Below are positions 46,313-55,291 of a stretch of 64,000 nt of DNA, one piece after another. Position 1 is the first letter of the stretch. Each line of letters begins with the position of its first letter. This DNA comes from Polynucleobacter sp. JS-JIR-II-50. GTDB lineage: Bacteria > Pseudomonadota > Gammaproteobacteria > Burkholderiales > Burkholderiaceae. The stretch is from NCBI RefSeq assembly GCF_018687895.1, contig NZ_CP061307.1, positions 1,633,948-1,697,947 on the forward strand, in the 5' to 3' direction. Under the pieces are notes generated by a model. The model saw nothing but the letters and a program-made list of their open reading frames with translations. It was not told the DNA's origin and ran no database searches. The position numbers and the translations under genes were made by a program.

Positions 46313-46355
46313 AATTAACTTCCTATCTTTTATAAGTGGGAAACTCTGCAGCAAA

Positions 46356-47237
46356 TTACTTAAGAACAACTAGTGTGGCCGTAGCACGCGCACCCCAACC
46401 AGATGGCCCACCGGGTGTATTGCTGACGTAATACATAGGACCAGCACCAAAGGAGAAAGGCACACCATCAATCACTACTAATTTGGAAACGCCTACATAT
46501 AGAGGGTTAGATGTGCGATGCGTATCGTAGTTATATTGCGCTTCCATATTGGCTGTATATGTCCAAGCCTGTTTATCGGTGTAAGCAACAAAAGGTTGTC
46601 CGTACAGATTATTTTGCGTACCAAAAGTTGGGTTGCCGCCCACGTTCCATGATTGATAGCCAAGCAAGCCATAAGTCCATGGACCTTCACGATTCAAAAC
46701 AACAGCAGTCACGCCGGCACCCGTTTGTTGCGAACCAAACTTACCGCTATTACCGGATGGTGATTGTGCATAGGGGCCAATACCCCAAATCCAAGAAGAG
46801 TTGGTATTGGGCGCATAAAAAGACTCGAGAGTTACGCTAGCAATGCCGTATCCAGAAAATGATTGGCCAGGCGCAGTTTGAACACTAGTTTCTCTAGCAC
46901 CCGCAACAATAGGACGAACAATGAAAACATCGCCGCCACCTAGGTTGAATGGCATGACTGGCTGAAATAAAAGAGTCTGCTCAGAGCCGCCCTGATTTAG
47001 GCCTACACCGCGGCTAAACTGATATTGCAGCGGTACAGAAATCATATTAGCAATTGGATTTGCCAGCTTCTTAGCAATTTCAACGCTATCTACAGCCGGT
47101 TTAGCAGAAACAGTTACGGCGCCTGATTTCTCAGCAGCAATTGTGCCTGCACGTGCAGGAATTTCTTGAGCAAAAACTGAGGTGAATATAACTCCAAGCG
47201 CCAATAATGTAGCCGCTATTTTTAAAGTAGGTTTCAT
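46356..47237 (-). CDS. Exported beta-rich protein, putative outer-membrane protein
   Basis: A 293-residue protein with a signal peptide (about 1-23, VFAQ). The segment KKLANPIANMISVPLQYQF and the alternating aromatic/Gly-rich strands resemble proteins annotated as neuromedin U-like or transporter-like in proteobacteria, which appear to be beta-structured envelope proteins. It lies 43 bases upstream of the acylase gene on the same strand. Confidence 0.75.
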   Translation of the reverse strand: MKPTLKIAATLLALGVIFTSVFAQEIPARAGTIAAEKSGAVTVSAKPAVDSVEIAKKLANPIANMISVPLQYQFSRGVGLNQGGSEQTLLFQPVMPFNLGGGDVFIVRPIVAGARETSVQTAPGQSFSGYGIASVTLESFYAPNTNSSWIWGIGPYAQSPSGNSGKFGSQQTGAGVTAVVLNREGPWTYGLLGYQSWNVGGNPTFGTQNNLYGQPFVAYTDKQAWTYTANMEAQYNYDTHRTSNPLYVGVSKLVVIDGVPFSFGAGPMYYVSNTPGGPSGWGARATATLVVLK

Positions 47238-47255
47238 AAAATATTTAAAAGAGAT

Positions 47256-48074
47256 TTAAAAGTGGAATGTTGCTGATAATTGTGGGCCTTGAAAGGTTGT
47301 CTTCTGAAGAAGGCCCGCACCGTTAGTCTTCGAGCTACTCATGTCATAGTAAAGACCGCGATAAACCAAGGAGACATCAACCCACTTTTCAATAGTCTTG
47401 CCAACACCAGCCATTGCCTGCCAAGTCACATTAGTTGTTCCACCACCACTACCAATATCAGCGTAGAAAGGGATATACCAAGTGGAATCTGCGATGCGAT
47501 AGCGTCCTTTAAAGCCAACAATCGGATCAACAGTACTGACAGTCTTAGAGTCGCTTAATGAATAATTTGTTCCGTCAAGCGCAAGATTCAGTGTGGCGGT
47601 CATGCTAATCCAACGCACCCCCAATAAACCATCCACAGTAGCGTCCTTATTGTTTACAAGGTTATATGTAGCTGCGCCAGTCAACATGGTTTGTTGAAGG
47701 GTAGGCTTCATCGCTAGCTTAAAGTTGTAACCCGGCGCTGGAGTGACCGAGGTAGTACCACTCTTTTGCAATGTAGCGCTAACTAGATCAGCCATAATTC
47801 CCCAGCTACCATAATGAGCCTCCCCAGAAATCATTCCCCCAGACTTCAGATTACTAATAATGTTATTCATATTCACATCAGCAGTATTCAGGTATTGACC
47901 TTTGTAATTGAGTGTAGAACTAACATTAGGAAGCCAAACATACGGCGTTACATCAACAGTCCACTGATTGGAGATCTTGGGAATCGGAGTGAGCGCCTCA
48001 TCTGCATGAGCAACACCTACAGACATGAAGATTGAAGATATAGCCATTAGAGATGTAAAAATTTTCTTATTCAT
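47256..48074 (-). CDS. Putative outer-membrane beta-barrel protein
   Basis: A 272-residue protein with a signal peptide (about 1-24, AHA) and alternating strands ending in SATFHF, the terminal Phe recognised by the BAM machinery. VTPYVWLPNVSSTLNYKG near the start is common in small OmpA-like barrels. The function is unknown. It lies 18 bases before the next envelope gene and so is probably co-transcribed with it. Confidence 0.78.
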   Translation of the reverse strand: MNKKIFTSLMAISSIFMSVGVAHADEALTPIPKISNQWTVDVTPYVWLPNVSSTLNYKGQYLNTADVNMNNIISNLKSGGMISGEAHYGSWGIMADLVSATLQKSGTTSVTPAPGYNFKLAMKPTLQQTMLTGAATYNLVNNKDATVDGLLGVRWISMTATLNLALDGTNYSLSDSKTVSTVDPIVGFKGRYRIADSTWYIPFYADIGSGGGTTNVTWQAMAGVGKTIEKWVDVSLVYRGLYYDMSSSKTNGAGLLQKTTFQGPQLSATFHF

Positions 48075-48170
48075 AAAAGGATCGGTTTGATATAAGGTTA
48101 GCTAGGGAATATTTATACTAATTTTGGAAATAATTATAGTCTGTAGGCTTTACCGTTAAAGGCTTACGCT

Positions 48171-48974
48171 CTAGAAGTTATAGGAGATCTTCGCGTAGGT
48201 AGACCAGTCGTACTGGTGATAACTTTGAACCACTTGTTTGCTGGCGCCCACTGCAAATACCCATTGCCTTGCGAAGCGATGGGTCACCATGGCATCAATT
48301 GGCACAAACCACCCTCCACCAGCAGAGTTGTAAACCGCCCCGTTTTCATCCCAAAAACGCAGCATTGTGTTTGGAGATAGCTGAAAGCCAATGGTTGGGA
48401 ATATTTGCAGGTTTCTGACCAATGCAGGCTGATTGGGGTTAATGGTTTGGCTATTATTTTTAGTATCAAAACCGTACATGTAGCGCAATAAGGGCGAGAA
48501 ATCAGTCACGCCCAACAAGCTATCGACCTCAGGAATGAATGACCAGCCTAATTGGGGTCCAACCGCCCACTGCCCATTATTGCCAAATGGAAATACAAGG
48601 CGGCCACCAACCAAAGCGCCCAATGGCTTTAGAAAAGTTCGGTCCTGCCCCCAGATCGTGACCATGGTGTTTCCTGCGCTGTACTGCCCTGAATTATTAG
48701 CCGATGAAATAGAGTTGTAATTGGATGCATAAGAACTATCGAGACGTATACGTCCACGCCAGTCACCTGCCGCCAAGGGATTGTAGTAACGCAACTTCAA
48801 AATATTTTGATAGTTATCGTTACCGTCGTAATTGTGATAACCCCAAAACTCCAGCACCTTACTGTTTGTTAATTGCTGAGAATCATTATCAAATTTTGAG
48901 AGGGGAACTAACAAGTCCTCAGCATTACTTGCTAAGGCAAAAAGACTCATGATGAGTAATAAAAATAATTTCAT
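48171..48974 (-). CDS. Putative outer-membrane beta-barrel protein
   Basis: A 267-residue exported protein with a signal peptide (about 1-18, SNA). Strands such as ILKLRYYNPLAAGDWRGRIRLDSS alternate with turns, and the chain ends in YAKISYNF with terminal Phe. It resembles a 12-14-stranded barrel. No enzyme motif such as a phospholipase NxxS is seen. There is no clear RBS; a terminator hairpin lies just before it. Confidence 0.75.
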   Translation of the reverse strand: MKLFLLLIMSLFALASNAEDLLVPLSKFDNDSQQLTNSKVLEFWGYHNYDGNDNYQNILKLRYYNPLAAGDWRGRIRLDSSYASNYNSISSANNSGQYSAGNTMVTIWGQDRTFLKPLGALVGGRLVFPFGNNGQWAVGPQLGWSFIPEVDSLLGVTDFSPLLRYMYGFDTKNNSQTINPNQPALVRNLQIFPTIGFQLSPNTMLRFWDENGAVYNSAGGGWFVPIDAMVTHRFARQWVFAVGASKQVVQSYHQYDWSTYAKISYNF

Positions 48975-48983
48975 AAAAAGGCG

Positions 48984-49003
48984 ATGCCACCCTAAGGTGG
49001 CAT
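48984..49003 (-). terminator. Hairpin after COG4315 lipoprotein gene
   Basis: ATGCCACC, loop CTAA, GGTGGCAT, followed on the minus strand within a few bases by CCTTTTT. It separates the lipoprotein and beta-barrel genes and lies only 10 bases before the latter's ATG. Confidence 0.65.
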
Positions 49004-49036
49004 TTATTACATTTAACTCATTAAATATTTTTCAGC

Positions 49037-49435
49037 TTACGGCGTTACAACATGCCAAACATTGTTGACGTTATCACCTGTCTTGTCACCAGGATTTTTA
49101 TCCTTAACGAAAAAGTACAGCGGCTTGCCTTTGTATGTCAATTGCTTCTGACCATCGTTACGACTAATGTAGGAAAAGTCACCGGAGAGCTTAATACCAG
49201 GCTCTACGTAGACTGGAGGCCAGTTTGTAGCGCAAGTTGCTACGCACTCAGATTTGCCTGAGCCAGCCTGATCCTTATCAAAGGTATAAATGGTCTTGCC
49301 ATAACTGCTGGTCAAAATGCCATTTGTTACTTTAATAAAATCTGCTGAGGATGTTTTGACATCGGGCGCGCTTGAGCAAGCAGCTAATCCCAATGCAACC
49401 ATTACTACTGCGCAAAGTCTTAATAAATATTTCAT
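49037..49435 (-). CDS. COG4315 family secreted-repeat lipoprotein
   Basis: A 132-residue lipoprotein with lipobox GLAACSSAP near residue 20. Two family repeats are visible: GKTIYTFDKDQAGSGKSECVATCATNWPPV and GQKQLTYKGKPLYFFVKDKNPGDKTGDNV. The fold is found in many secreted proteins of unknown role, and a cysteine pair lies in the first repeat. It follows the OmpA-type gene by 27 bases in the same operon. Confidence 0.88.
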   Translation of the reverse strand: MKYLLRLCAVVMVALGLAACSSAPDVKTSSADFIKVTNGILTSSYGKTIYTFDKDQAGSGKSECVATCATNWPPVYVEPGIKLSGDFSYISRNDGQKQLTYKGKPLYFFVKDKNPGDKTGDNVNNVWHVVTP

Positions 49436-49462
49436 TGTTGATCCTTTTAGATAAGCTACGAA

Positions 49463-50002
49463 TTAATTGCCTGGGCCGACCAAGGTAACTTCAATACGAC
49501 GATTCTGTGCACGACCTTCTGGAGTTGCATTAGAGGCAATCGGATTAGATTCACCCATGCCTTGCGCAGAAATAAGTCCCTGACTTACGCCCTTGCGAAT
49601 GAGGTAGTCGACTACGTTATCTGCCCGCTTTGAAGACAGATCAAGATTGGTTGCAATTCCTTGCTTACGAAGATCAGCACCAATAGCAACGTTATCTGTA
49701 TAACCACGAACCACTACCTTAGTATTTTTGAAGCCAGATAATGTTGGGGCCATCTTTGCCAATACCTGTTCGGCCTTAGCATTTAAACGATAGCCACCCT
49801 CTGGGAACAAAATTTTGTCGCGAATCGTAATGCGCAATTCACCCTGTAATTGACGAATTTCCACTTCGTCGCCTTGGTAGGCCTGTTGAAGCTGGCTATA
49901 GGCCTGGTCCAATTGGTTGTATTTGCCATCAGTAACGCAAGCAGTTAAGAGTGCAAGTGCTGCAATAGATATGGCAATTAATCCTTGTTTCATGAAACTC
50001 AT
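49463..50002 (-). CDS. OmpA family lipoprotein
   Basis: A 179-residue lipoprotein with lipobox LLTACVTDG, a short coiled segment, then an OmpA-like peptidoglycan-binding domain (about 55-175) with LSSKRADNVVDYLIRKGV and NRRIEVTL. It should anchor the outer membrane to peptidoglycan, as in the YiaD/Pal group. Confidence 0.9.
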   Translation of the reverse strand: MSFMKQGLIAISIAALALLTACVTDGKYNQLDQAYSQLQQAYQGDEVEIRQLQGELRITIRDKILFPEGGYRLNAKAEQVLAKMAPTLSGFKNTKVVVRGYTDNVAIGADLRKQGIATNLDLSSKRADNVVDYLIRKGVSQGLISAQGMGESNPIASNATPEGRAQNRRIEVTLVGPGN

Positions 50003-50287
50003 GTCATTTCTCCAGATTCAGTAAAAAATTAGCCTTGTAGGCATTAAGACCACTATAGCCCAAAGGCTTACCCGAACCCTTCAAATACCCATAAAAAAAT
50101 AGTAGTTTTCCTAAAGAATCCAGAAATAACCCGTTTTAAGCACGCTGTAGGCTCTGAAATCAATTATCTAAAAAATCGATCATAAATATCAAATTTATTC
50201 ATTAGACAAATAAACAACTGAGGTTCAAAATTCATCCAGTTGCAGTAGTTACTAAAGAAATTGATTAACCAACACTAGGAGCACAGT
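50003..50287. promoter_or_regulatory. Intergenic region upstream of ahpC
   Basis: This 285-base AT-rich gap must carry the ahpC promoter. I looked for an OxyR pattern (ATAG-N7-CTAT repeats) and saw none that is convincing. AGGAG lies close to the ahpC ATG. Confidence 0.5.
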
Positions 50288-50851
50288 ATGTCCATTATTA
50301 ATACCGCAGTTCAACCCTTCAAAACCGAAGCTTTCCACAATGGTAAGTTTGTAACTGTTACTGACGAATCCCTCAAGGGCCATTGGTCAGTTCTGATTTT
50401 CATGCCAGCAGCATTTACTTTTAACTGCCCAACAGAAATTGAAGATGCAGCCGAGAACTATGCTGAATTTCAAAAAATGGGTGCTGAGGTTTATATCGTA
50501 ACAACCGACACTCATTTCTCACACAAAGTTTGGCACGAGACCTCTCCTGCTGTTGGAAAAGCAAAGTTCCCACTCGTTGGCGATCCAACACACACATTGA
50601 CAAACGCTTTCGGTGTTCATATTCCTGAAGCTGGTTTGGCATTGCGTGGCACATTCATCATCAACCCAGAAGGCATCATCAAGACAGCGGAGATTCATTC
50701 AAATGAAATCGCTCGCGATGTTTCTGAAACATTGCGTAAGTTGAAGGCCGCTCAGTACACAGCAGCGCACCCAGGCGAAGTATGCCCAGCCAAATGGAAA
50801 GAAGGCGCAGCAACATTGACTCCATCTTTGGATCTCGTAGGCAAGATCTAA
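50288..50851 (+). CDS. ahpC: Alkyl hydroperoxide reductase subunit C
   Basis: A 187-residue 2-Cys peroxiredoxin. The peroxidatic Cys47 lies in FTFNCPTE (Asn replaces the usual Val) and the resolving Cys166 in GEVCPAKW, the same positions as in E. coli AhpC. It reduces H2O2 and organic peroxides and is recycled by AhpF, encoded next. AGGAG precedes the ATG. The intergenic space to ahpF holds three repeats able to form alternative hairpins. Confidence 0.97.
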   Translation: MSIINTAVQPFKTEAFHNGKFVTVTDESLKGHWSVLIFMPAAFTFNCPTEIEDAAENYAEFQKMGAEVYIVTTDTHFSHKVWHETSPAVGKAKFPLVGDPTHTLTNAFGVHIPEAGLALRGTFIINPEGIIKTAEIHSNEIARDVSETLRKLKAAQYTAAHPGEVCPAKWKEGAATLTPSLDLVGKI

Positions 50852-50865
50852 GTTAAATCAGTAAT

Positions 50866-50923
50866 CAATAGACTCTCTTTAAGAGAGTCTATTGGAGAGG
50901 ACCAGATCCTGCCCAATAGACTC
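50866..50923 (+). repeat. Three repeats forming alternative hairpins between ahpC and ahpF
   Basis: CAATAGACTCTC (50866-50877) can pair with GAGAGTCTATTG (50883-50894) around a five-base loop. The second arm can also pair with CCAATAGACTC (50913-50923), so the two hairpins exclude each other. Neither is followed by a T-run. The ahpF RBS lies about 12 bases downstream. Confidence 0.75.
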
Positions 50924-50950
50924 ACCTAAAAAATTCCTAAGGAAATCATC

Positions 50951-52528
50951 ATGCTCGATACCAATATCAAATCCCAGTTAAAGGTATATTTTGAAAAGAT
51001 CGTTAGCCCGATCGTTCTCGTGGCTAGCCTCGATGACAGCGACAGCTCTAAGCAGATGCTGGAGCTCTTAAATGAAGTGGCTGAGCAGTCTGACAAGATC
51101 AGCTTAAAAACTGACGGCAAGAGTGAGCATATTCCTAGCTTTACCGTTAGCAAGACTGATCAAGAGGCACGCATTACCTTTGCCGGCCTACCAATGGGTC
51201 ACGAAATGACCTCTTTCATTTTGGCTATTTTGCAGGCCAGTGGCTACCCAGCCAAAGTTGAGCAAGAAGTGATTGATCGCATTACTAGATTGGATGGCAA
51301 GCTTAGCTTTCAGACCTTCATCTCTTTGTCATGCCACAACTGTCCTGACGTTGTACAGGCGCTGAACTTAATGGCAGCCCTCAATCCAAACGTTACCCAT
51401 GAAATGGTTGATGGCGCCCTCTATCAAGGCTTGGTAGATCAATACCAAATCATGGCTGTTCCAACCGTGATTCTCAATGGTGAAGTATTTGGTCAAGGAC
51501 GCATGAGCGTTGAAGAGATTGTTGCCAAATTAGATACCTCCACACCGAAAGAAGAGGCTGCGAAGCTTTCTGCTAAAGAGCCCTTTGACGTTTTAGTTAT
51601 TGGCGGCGGGCCTGCTGGTGCTGCTGCTGCAATCTACGCGGCACGTAAAGGTATTCGCACTGGTATTGTGGCTGAACGTTTTGGCGGGCAAGTCATGGAC
51701 ACCATGGGTATTGAAAACTTCATTTCTGTAAAAGAAACTGAAGGGCCTAAATTAGTGCAAGCACTTGAGCAACATGTGAAGAGCTATGAAGTCGACATCA
51801 TGAACTTACAGCGCGCCAATGCTTTGCGCAAAACGAATCATGGTCTTGAAGTGGAATTGGCTAATGGCGCAGTCCTCACTAGCAAGTCTGTAATCATCAG
51901 CACCGGCGCTCGCTGGAGAGAAATGAATGTTCCTGGCGAACAAGAATACCGCGGTAAAGGGGTTGCTTACTGCCCTCATTGTGATGGCCCTTTATTTAAA
52001 GGCAAGCGTGTTGCAGTGATTGGCGGCGGTAATTCCGGTGTTGAGGCTGCAATTGATTTAGCGGGGATCGTTAGTCACGTTACCTTAATTGAGTTTGATA
52101 GCAAATTGCGTGCTGATGCGGTGTTGCAAAAGAAGATGGCTAGCATGCCAAACGTAACCGTCATCATGAGCGCCCTCACCAAAGAAGTATTGGGTGCCAA
52201 TGGCAAAGTCAATGGCTTGCGCTACCAAGACCGTACCAACAACACTGAGCACAATATTGAATTGGAAGGCATCTTTGTCCAAATCGGCTTGTTACCAAAT
52301 ACTGATTGGCTTAAAGGCAGCATTGATTTATCCAAGCACGGCGAAGTCATCGTCGATGCAAAAGGTGAAACCTCTTTGCCGGGAGTATTTGCAGCGGGAG
52401 ACTGCACCACCGTTCCATACAAGCAAATCATTATTGCGATGGGTGAAGGTGCTAAAGCCTCGCTAGGAGCATTTGATTACCTCATTCGCTCATCGGTTAC
52501 TGAGCCAGAAGACGCGGTTGCTGCGTAA
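50951..52528 (+). CDS. ahpF: Alkyl hydroperoxide reductase subunit F
   Basis: A 525-residue flavoprotein. The N-terminal tandem thioredoxin-like domain (about 1-200) carries CHNCPD near residue 128, the FAD domain starts at [21 protein letters not shown] (about 215), and the thioredoxin-reductase redox site is [11 protein letters not shown] near residue 342; [10 protein letters not shown] lies near the C-terminus. It transfers electrons from NADH to AhpC. AAGGA precedes the ATG. Confidence 0.97.
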   Translation: MLDTNIKSQLKVYFEKIVSPIVLVASLDDSDSSKQMLELLNEVAEQSDKISLKTDGKSEHIPSFTVSKTDQEARITFAGLPMGHEMTSFILAILQASGYPAKVEQEVIDRITRLDGKLSFQTFISLSCHNCPDVVQALNLMAALNPNVTHEMVDGALYQGLVDQYQIMAVPTVILNGEVFGQGRMSVEEIVAKLDTSTPKEEAAKLSAKEPFDVLVIGGGPAGAAAAIYAARKGIRTGIVAERFGGQVMDTMGIENFISVKETEGPKLVQALEQHVKSYEVDIMNLQRANALRKTNHGLEVELANGAVLTSKSVIISTGARWREMNVPGEQEYRGKGVAYCPHCDGPLFKGKRVAVIGGGNSGVEAAIDLAGIVSHVTLIEFDSKLRADAVLQKKMASMPNVTVIMSALTKEVLGANGKVNGLRYQDRTNNTEHNIELEGIFVQIGLLPNTDWLKGSIDLSKHGEVIVDAKGETSLPGVFAAGDCTTVPYKQIIIAMGEGAKASLGAFDYLIRSSVTEPEDAVAA

Positions 52529-52551
52529 GCAACAATTAATCTGCAGCAAAA

Positions 52552-52575
52552 AAAGGGAGTCTTTCGACTCCCTTT
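52552..52575. terminator. Terminator after ahpF
   Basis: AAAGGGAGTC, loop TTTC, GACTCCCTTT followed by CTCGTTT; it also serves the convergent DUF1622 gene. Confidence 0.85.
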
Positions 52576-52597
52576 CTCGTTTAAAGCCCAATATGAC

Positions 52598-52954
52598 TTA
52601 TTCTGATTGACCTGATCTAGGTGCTTGCCATGGCCAGCGGCCATCAATCTCCAATGTCAAAGACCAACTCAAGAAACAACGAATTAATACAATGGCGCCC
52701 AGTACCGCCACACTGGTCAATGTTGGACTTATGGCTACCGTCCTAATCACATCACCCGCAACCAGGACTTCGAGCCCCAGAATAAGCGAGCGCACGATTT
52801 GTATGCGAAAGGTTTTATAAGCAATATCGGCCGTCTGCGTAATCAAGCCTTTTGCAAAACAGAAGAGGCCCCATAAAACACCGATGGACACCACGGCGAC
52901 TCCAAGAGCATCCATCACATCGCTGACATCTCTAATAATTTCAATTTGATTCAT
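52598..52954 (-). CDS. DUF1622 family membrane protein
   Basis: A 118-residue protein with three helices, starting at MNQIEIIRDVSDVMDALG; the open frame extends 18 codons further upstream without leader character. IQIVRSLILGLEVLVAGDVIRTV and VLIRCFLSWSLTLEIDGRWPW are the conserved DUF1622 blocks. The function is unknown. Confidence 0.87.
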   Translation of the reverse strand: MNQIEIIRDVSDVMDALGVAVVSIGVLWGLFCFAKGLITQTADIAYKTFRIQIVRSLILGLEVLVAGDVIRTVAISPTLTSVAVLGAIVLIRCFLSWSLTLEIDGRWPWQAPRSGQSE

Positions 52955-53062
52955 ATTTCGGTCTTTTGAGATTGAATGCCTACATATTAGCTTGTTTAGC
53001 ACTAGCACTCGTTATAAATTACACTGTCTCACTATTGCTATATTAAATCCAAGGAAATCAGA

Positions 53063-53698
53063 ATGAGCTTGATAGACAAATTACAGTGGCGCTATGCCAC
53101 CAAGAAAATGGACCCCTCAAAGTCCGTACCGCAGGAAAAGGTAGAGCTAATACTGGAGGCCATTCGTTTGACTGCCAGCTCTAGTGGATTACAGCCGTAT
53201 GAAGTGCTTGTGATTACTAATAAAGCTATTCGCGAGAAGATTAAAGCTATTTCATGGGACCAAACCCAGGTAGTAGATTCTTCTCACTTGCTCGTTTTTG
53301 CCGCCTGGGATACCTACACGGCAGACCGAATCAATCAATCATTTGATATGACTGAGAAGCTGCGTAACTTCAAAAGCGAAGCTGGTGACGTCTATCGCCA
53401 AAAGCTATTAAGTGGTTACACCGCAAGAGATGCTGAAACCAATTACACCCATGCTGCAAAGCAAGCATATATTGGACTTGGTACTGCCCTCATTGCGGCA
53501 GCCTACGAGCAGGTAGATTCCACGCCAATGGAAGGCTTTGATGCTGCAGCTCTCGATGAAATCCTCAACCTCAAAGAAAAAGGTTTGCGCAGCGTGGTCA
53601 TGCTGCCGCTAGGATACAGAAAAGCAGACGAAGACTGGTTGCTTAACTTGAAAAAAGTCAGAAAGCCTAAGGAAGACTTTGTTACTTGGATTGAGTAA
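53063..53698 (+). CDS. NAD(P)H-dependent oxidoreductase, nitroreductase family
   Basis: A 211-residue FMN protein of the NfsB type. It starts LQWRYATKKMDPSKSVP, a typical NfsB-group opening, with FMN phosphate contacts near RYATKK and in the C-terminal RSVVMLPLGYRKADEDW. Such enzymes reduce nitroaromatics or quinones. AAGGA precedes the ATG. It is a monocistronic gene with a strong terminator. Confidence 0.93.
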   Translation: MSLIDKLQWRYATKKMDPSKSVPQEKVELILEAIRLTASSSGLQPYEVLVITNKAIREKIKAISWDQTQVVDSSHLLVFAAWDTYTADRINQSFDMTEKLRNFKSEAGDVYRQKLLSGYTARDAETNYTHAAKQAYIGLGTALIAAAYEQVDSTPMEGFDAAALDEILNLKEKGLRSVVMLPLGYRKADEDWLLNLKKVRKPKEDFVTWIE

Positions 53699-53720
53699 TA
53701 AATAGAAGTATAGAAAAAGT

Positions 53721-53744
53721 AAAAGCCACCCAAGGGTGGCTTTT
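53721..53744. terminator. Bidirectional terminator
   Basis: AAAAGCCACC, loop CAAG, GGTGGCTTTT between the nitroreductase and phasin genes. Confidence 0.9.
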
Positions 53745-53772
53745 TTAACAGCAAAATTAACTATTCAGTTAA

Positions 53773-54345
53773 TTAAGCAGCTTTGCGGCTTTTAGCAGCT
53801 GGCTTAGCAACAGCGTATTGACCTTGAATGTTTGCCAAAGCAGCATCAACACTCTTCTCAAAGTTAGCAAATGCGTCCGTTGCAGATGCGCGAACTTGGT
53901 CAAACTGTTGGAGTGAAGAATCAAATGCAGTTTTGAATGCAGAAACAAAAGCTTCAGAACCAGCAGGAGCTGTCTTAGTAGCTTCTTTAACAAACTTAAC
54001 CAAATCAGCACGTGCGTCATCAATAGAAGCATCAACTACTTGAGCAACTTCTTTGTTACCGTTACGAACTACTTGGTTTACTTTAGCTTGGTAAGCAGCA
54101 GCATATTTAGCGGCTTCTTGAGCAGCTTCTGGCTGAGCTAATTTAGCTAATTGCTGTGGATCCTTGATTGCCAACAATTGTGAGCTTGTATCTTGAGCGG
54201 CAACTAAAGCATCTTTAGCAGCTGCTTGGTTGATTTCAGCTAATTCTTGAGCGCTTTCAACAGCAACTTGTGCCAAATGTTTAGCAGTTTCGATTGCTTT
54301 AGCTTGTGCAGAAGCGAGTTGGTCGTTTAATTGAGTTTGAAACAT
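53773..54345 (-). CDS. Phasin family protein (second paralogue)
   Basis: A 190-residue Ala/Gln-rich helical protein. AKAIETAKHLAQVAVESAQELAEINQAAAKDAL and FKTAFDSSLQQFDQVRASATDAFANFEKSVDAAL are phasin blocks, ending in a basic AAKSRKAA tail. It should coat polyhydroxybutyrate granules. Codon use is strongly biased (many GCT/GCA and AAA), suggesting high expression. AGGA precedes the ATG, and an inverted repeat lies about 90 bases upstream. Confidence 0.92.
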   Translation of the reverse strand: MFQTQLNDQLASAQAKAIETAKHLAQVAVESAQELAEINQAAAKDALVAAQDTSSQLLAIKDPQQLAKLAQPEAAQEAAKYAAAYQAKVNQVVRNGNKEVAQVVDASIDDARADLVKFVKEATKTAPAGSEAFVSAFKTAFDSSLQQFDQVRASATDAFANFEKSVDAALANIQGQYAVAKPAAKSRKAA

Positions 54346-54430
54346 GATTTATCCTAACTTAAAGTAAATGAGGGTTTTTTATTGCGATGCACCATTTTAA
54401 GATCGCCATTTTCCAAAAGCAAGATATTTT

Positions 54431-54445
54431 TGTTGCAAAGCAACA
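54431..54445. promoter_or_regulatory. TGC-type inverted repeat upstream of the phasin gene
   Basis: TGTTGCaaaGCAACA is a perfect inverted repeat 86-100 bases upstream of the phasin ATG. It resembles the TGC-Nx-GCA type of site described for the PHB regulator PhaR. The assignment to PhaR is inference; phaR is not in this window. Confidence 0.4.
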
Positions 54446-54580
54446 TATATTTTCTAAAACCCCATTTCAAGCCTTTAAATGAGGTTTATTGGGCAATTAA
54501 ATTCTAATTTTCCCATATAGTTTTTAGGGGAATTAACTAGAAACTTCCAAAAATCATTAGCAATAAAGGGTTAGGCGCCC

Positions 54581-55276
54581 CTACTTTACCCAGGTAGTAA
54601 ATTCCTCTGCACTGACTCTGGGAGTGTGAAAACTGTTCACTAAGGCGTTTTTGTCGGCATATCCTAGTGCCATACCGCACACAAGCATCTCATTCTCTTT
54701 CGCACCAACACAAGGCAGGATGATCTTTGCGTAATCATTCCAAGCGGCTTGTGGGCAGGTATCCAAACCCTCACCTCTGGCAGCAACCATCATATTTTGC
54801 AAGAACATTCCATAGTCAAGCATCGAGCCTCTACCAAGCTCCTTATCGATAGTGAAGAAGATGCAAACTGGCGCACCAAATGCCTCAAAGTTTTTTCGAT
54901 GCTGAGCATGCATCTTGTCTTTATCGCCTTTAGTAATCCCTAATAAACCATACAAGCCCCAACCGTTTTCACGACGTCTATCTATGTAAGGGCTAAACCA
55001 TTTGGTGGGGTAATAGTCGTATGCAGATTGATATTCTTTCGCCAACTCGGGATTAAGTGCAATGTCATCATAAGCAGCGCATACCTTTTTGCATAAATTA
55101 TCAAGTGCCTCACCCTCTACAACATAGGCCTTCCAAGGTTGTGTATTGGTACCTGAGGGTGCTCGCGCAGAGATATCGAGCAGCTTGAGGATGATCTCTT
55201 TTGAGACGGCTTCTTTTGTAAAAGCTCTTACCGACATACGTGAGGTAATTGCCTCGGCAGCAGTTAATGTCTTCAT
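54581..55276 (-). CDS. Nitroreductase family protein (downstream of OsmC-YcaO)
   Basis: A 231-residue FMN nitroreductase, starting at MKTLTAAEAITSRMSVRAF with AAGGA upstream. SRMSVRAFTKEAV and ISARAPSGTNTQPWKAYVV (about 36-54) are the FMN-binding blocks; the DYGMFLQNMMVAARGEGLDTCPQAAW segment fixes the subfamily. It lies 15 bases after the OsmC-YcaO gene on the same strand and is probably co-transcribed with it. Confidence 0.93.
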   Translation of the reverse strand: MKTLTAAEAITSRMSVRAFTKEAVSKEIILKLLDISARAPSGTNTQPWKAYVVEGEALDNLCKKVCAAYDDIALNPELAKEYQSAYDYYPTKWFSPYIDRRRENGWGLYGLLGITKGDKDKMHAQHRKNFEAFGAPVCIFFTIDKELGRGSMLDYGMFLQNMMVAARGEGLDTCPQAAWNDYAKIILPCVGAKENEMLVCGMALGYADKNALVNSFHTPRVSAEEFTTWVK

Positions 55277-55291
55277 CAAGATTCCTTAACT

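Noticed and set aside
50003..50287. OxyR site upstream of ahpC
   Set aside because: ATAG/CTAT elements with the required 7-base spacing were not found; only loose AT-rich similarity is present.
53769..54035. Leucine-rich 88-codon frame within the phasin gene
   Set aside because: It is an out-of-frame shadow of the Ala/Gln-rich phasin sequence.
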